Source: Candidatus Eiseniibacteriota bacterium (lineage in GTDB: Bacteria > Eisenbacteria > RBG-16-71-46). Taken from it: a stretch of 27,775 nt of DNA. The stretch is from positions 1 to 27,775 of the forward strand of contig JAHFBX010000003.1 in NCBI GenBank assembly GCA_023249815.1. Reading direction: 5' to 3'. The notes under the pieces were generated by a model that saw only the letters and a program-made list of their open reading frames with translations, did no database searches and was not told the origin of the DNA. Each line of letters begins with the position of its first letter. Position 1 is the first letter of the stretch. Below, in pieces: positions 26,577-27,775 of the stretch. Both the position numbers and the translations under genes were made by a program.

Positions 26577-26603
26577 GGCGGCCTCGGGAACTTCCGGGCC
26601 GCC
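26577..26603 (+). terminator. Hairpin after the beta-glucosidase gene
   Basis: GGCGGCC and GGCCGCC form a 7-bp stem continued by an inner CGG/CCG around GAACTT, with one bulge, 54 bp after the GH1 stop. TTGG follows rather than a U-tract. It overlaps the promoter-like GGGAAC, so one of the two readings may be wrong. Confidence 0.45.
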
Positions 26604-26615
26604 TTGGTGCTTGAG
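26586..26615 (+). promoter_or_regulatory. ECF-like promoter candidate for the HbpS/cupin genes
   Basis: GGGAAC is followed after exactly 18 bp by CTTGAG, 54 bp upstream of the HbpS-family start. GGAACTT is the classic ECF -35 form, and the spacing equals that of the NDH-2 site. It lies partly within the hairpin at 26577-26603. Confidence 0.42.
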
Positions 26616-26669
26616 AGGGAGTGAACGCGCGACGCTCGCGCCACTTCCACCCTCGCTCCGGAGATCGCC

Positions 26670-27173
26670 ATGAAGCGCTCCTCCCTCGTGGTCGCCACGC
26701 TGTTGCTCGCAGGCGCCGCCGCCAGCGCCAGCGCGCAGTCGAACGTCACCGAGTCCCACCCCACGCTCACGCTCGAGGGCGCCAAGCGCGTCGCGGCCGC
26801 GGCCGTGGCCGAGACGGTGCGCCTCGGTGCTCCCGGCGGCGCGCTCGCCGTTGTGGATGACGGCGGCCACCTGCTCTACCTCGAGCGCCTGGACCACACG
26901 TTCCCCGCGGCGGCGGTCGTGGCCACGGAGAAGGCGCGCACCGCGGCGCAGTTCCGCCGGCCCACGAGCGCGTTCGAGGAGGCCATCAAGAACGGCCGCG
27001 TCTCGCTCGTCGCCGTGAGCGTCATGACCCCGCTCCAGGGCGGCGTACCGGTCGTGGTGAACGGCGTCGTGGTGGGCGCCATCGGCGTGAGTGGCGCCGC
27101 GAGCGCGCAGCAGGACGACGACATCGCCAAGGCTGCGGTCGCGGCCTGGGACAAGCTCACCGCGGCGCGCTGA
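26670..27173 (+). CDS. Exported GlcG/HbpS-family protein
   Basis: This 167-residue secreted or periplasmic protein has a Sec signal peptide cleaved near ASASA-QSN (residue 22), then a single GlcG/HbpS domain. Typical blocks are LTLEGAKRVAAAAVAE, GALAVVDDGGHLLYLERLD, AVVATEKARTAAQFRRPTS and VVVGAIGVSGAASAQQDD. HbpS of Streptomyces binds heme and takes part in redox sensing, but most relatives have no proven ligand, so heme binding here is inference. The ATG at 26670 has GGAG 6 nt upstream. The cupin gene follows 23 bp downstream, and the two are probably co-transcribed. Confidence 0.92.
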   Translation: MKRSSLVVATLLLAGAAASASAQSNVTESHPTLTLEGAKRVAAAAVAETVRLGAPGGALAVVDDGGHLLYLERLDHTFPAAAVVATEKARTAAQFRRPTSAFEEAIKNGRVSLVAVSVMTPLQGGVPVVVNGVVVGAIGVSGAASAQQDDDIAKAAVAAWDKLTAAR

Positions 27174-27196
27174 TCGCACCCCTCCGGAGGAATGCC

Positions 27197-27706
27197 ATGA
27201 ACACGCGAACCATCCTGAGACTGCCCCTGGTGGGCGTCGCCCTGCTCGTGATCGTGCTGTCGCTGGCGCTTGTGGCAGCCCGTTCAGTCGCGGCCGGTGC
27301 CACGCCCGAGACGCCGTCGCCCGCGAAGGTGCGCTACTACCGCGCCGAGAACGTGACGAAGTCGTTCGCCGAGGGCGCCGTGCTCTACGCCGAGCCCACC
27401 ACGAACTACATGATCCACACCAGCCGTCGGACAGCGGCCGGCATGGCCGAGGTGCACACGCTCGACACCGACCTCATCCACGTGCTCGAAGGTTCGGCGA
27501 CGTTCGTGACCGGCGGCACGGTCGTGTCGCCGAAGACGACGGCCCCCGACGAGATCCGGGGCGCCGCGATCGACGGCGGCGAGACGAGAGTGATCGCCAA
27601 GGGCGACGTCATCATCGTTCCGGCTGGCACGCCGCACTGGTTCAAGGACGTGCGCGGCCCGGTCCTCTACTACACCGTGAAGGTGCGCCCGGGGGGCCGG
27701 TCATGA
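27197..27706 (+). CDS. Exported or membrane-anchored cupin protein
   Basis: This 169-residue protein has an N-terminal hydrophobic segment (LPLVGVALLVIVLSLALVAA) serving as signal or anchor, then one cupin barrel in the periplasm. Cupin motif 1 is divergent: AEVHTLDTDLIHVLEGSATFVTGG, with His and Glu ligands. Motif 2 is KGDVIIVPAGTPHWFKDV. A metal site is likely; the reaction is unknown. GGAGG precedes the ATG at 27197. Its stop overlaps a following ATG (ATGA), which suggests at least one more gene in the operon. Pairing with a GlcG/HbpS protein suggests a shared extracytoplasmic task. Confidence 0.88.
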   Translation: MNTRTILRLPLVGVALLVIVLSLALVAARSVAAGATPETPSPAKVRYYRAENVTKSFAEGAVLYAEPTTNYMIHTSRRTAAGMAEVHTLDTDLIHVLEGSATFVTGGTVVSPKTTAPDEIRGAAIDGGETRVIAKGDVIIVPAGTPHWFKDVRGPVLYYTVKVRPGGRS

Positions 27707-27775
27707 GCCGCCGGGGTCGCGTTCACCTGGTGGCCGCCGCACGGCCGTCGCAGGAATCTTCGCTGCTTCGCGTCA
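27703..27775 (+). CDS. Start of an unidentified gene, cut by the window edge
   Basis: An ATG overlapping the cupin stop opens a frame of 24 codons to the end of the window, beginning MSRRGRVHLVAAARPSQ. It is too short to identify. The ATGA overlap and same-strand position make a coupled gene plausible. Confidence 0.4.
   Translation, partial: MSRRGRVHLVAAARPSQESSLLRV

Overview
The window is a very GC-rich, gene-dense stretch of a bacterial chromosome. The genes form tight, alternating operons in which stop and start codons often overlap by 4 bp. Signal peptides, c- and b-type cytochromes, ECF-type regulation and a SpmA-SpmB fusion suggest a Gram-negative, aerobic or facultatively respiring soil or sediment lineage (Gemmatimonadota- or Eisenbacteria-like, for example). 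That placement is a guess; no rRNA or other phylogenetic marker is present. I see no tRNA, rRNA, CRISPR array, insertion sequence or phage gene.

Region 1 (1-8585, minus strand) is a five-gene, translationally coupled carbohydrate operon. In order of transcription it encodes a GMC flavo-oxidoreductase with a four-Cys motif, an exported double VOC-domain protein, a haloarchaeal-type glucose 1-dehydrogenase, a large GH63/MGH1-like glycosidase and a glycogen-debranching enzyme that runs off the left edge. The set reads as: release sugar from a glucan or glycoside, then oxidise it.

Region 2 (8722-11112, minus strand) encodes a small Cys-rich protein, a MIP/aquaporin-like channel, an exported DM13 protein and a spondin-domain protein. 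A 416-bp divergent spacer separates it from region 3. The spacer carries a perfect 7-4-7 inverted repeat, a 13-bp direct repeat and an ECF-like promoter candidate.

Region 3 (11529-17008, plus strand) is the most unusual part. It encodes a one-helix protein, a CuA subunit II, a B-family-like heme-copper subunit I that has a Gln where the active-site Tyr should be (H235-S-S-Q-Q239), a SCO protein fused to membrane helices, and a 691-residue fusion of cytochrome b, two [4Fe-4S] ferredoxin motifs, a MvhD/FlpD domain and a membrane-anchored C-terminal domain. The missing Tyr points to NO reduction (eNOR-like) or another non-canonical activity. The fusion looks like a dedicated electron-input module linking cytoplasmic Fe-S/thiol chemistry to the membrane oxidoreductase.

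Region 4 (17058-21920) holds an orphan zinc anti-sigma factor, a pentapeptide-repeat protein, a SulP transporter, a SpmA-SpmB fusion protein and a monoheme cytochrome c. Region 5 (22079-23686) holds a methyltransferase remnant with a stop codon, and a minus-strand set of ECF sigma factor (with an in-frame stop near its N-terminus), anti-sigma factor and DinB-family protein. Region 6 (23833-27775, plus strand) holds NDH-2 coupled to a GH1 beta-glucosidase, then an exported GlcG/HbpS protein, a cupin and the start of another gene.

Four intergenic sites share GGGAAC followed 19 bp later by TT. They lie upstream of region 2, the orphan anti-sigma, NDH-2 and the HbpS gene, and may mark a local ECF sigma regulon.
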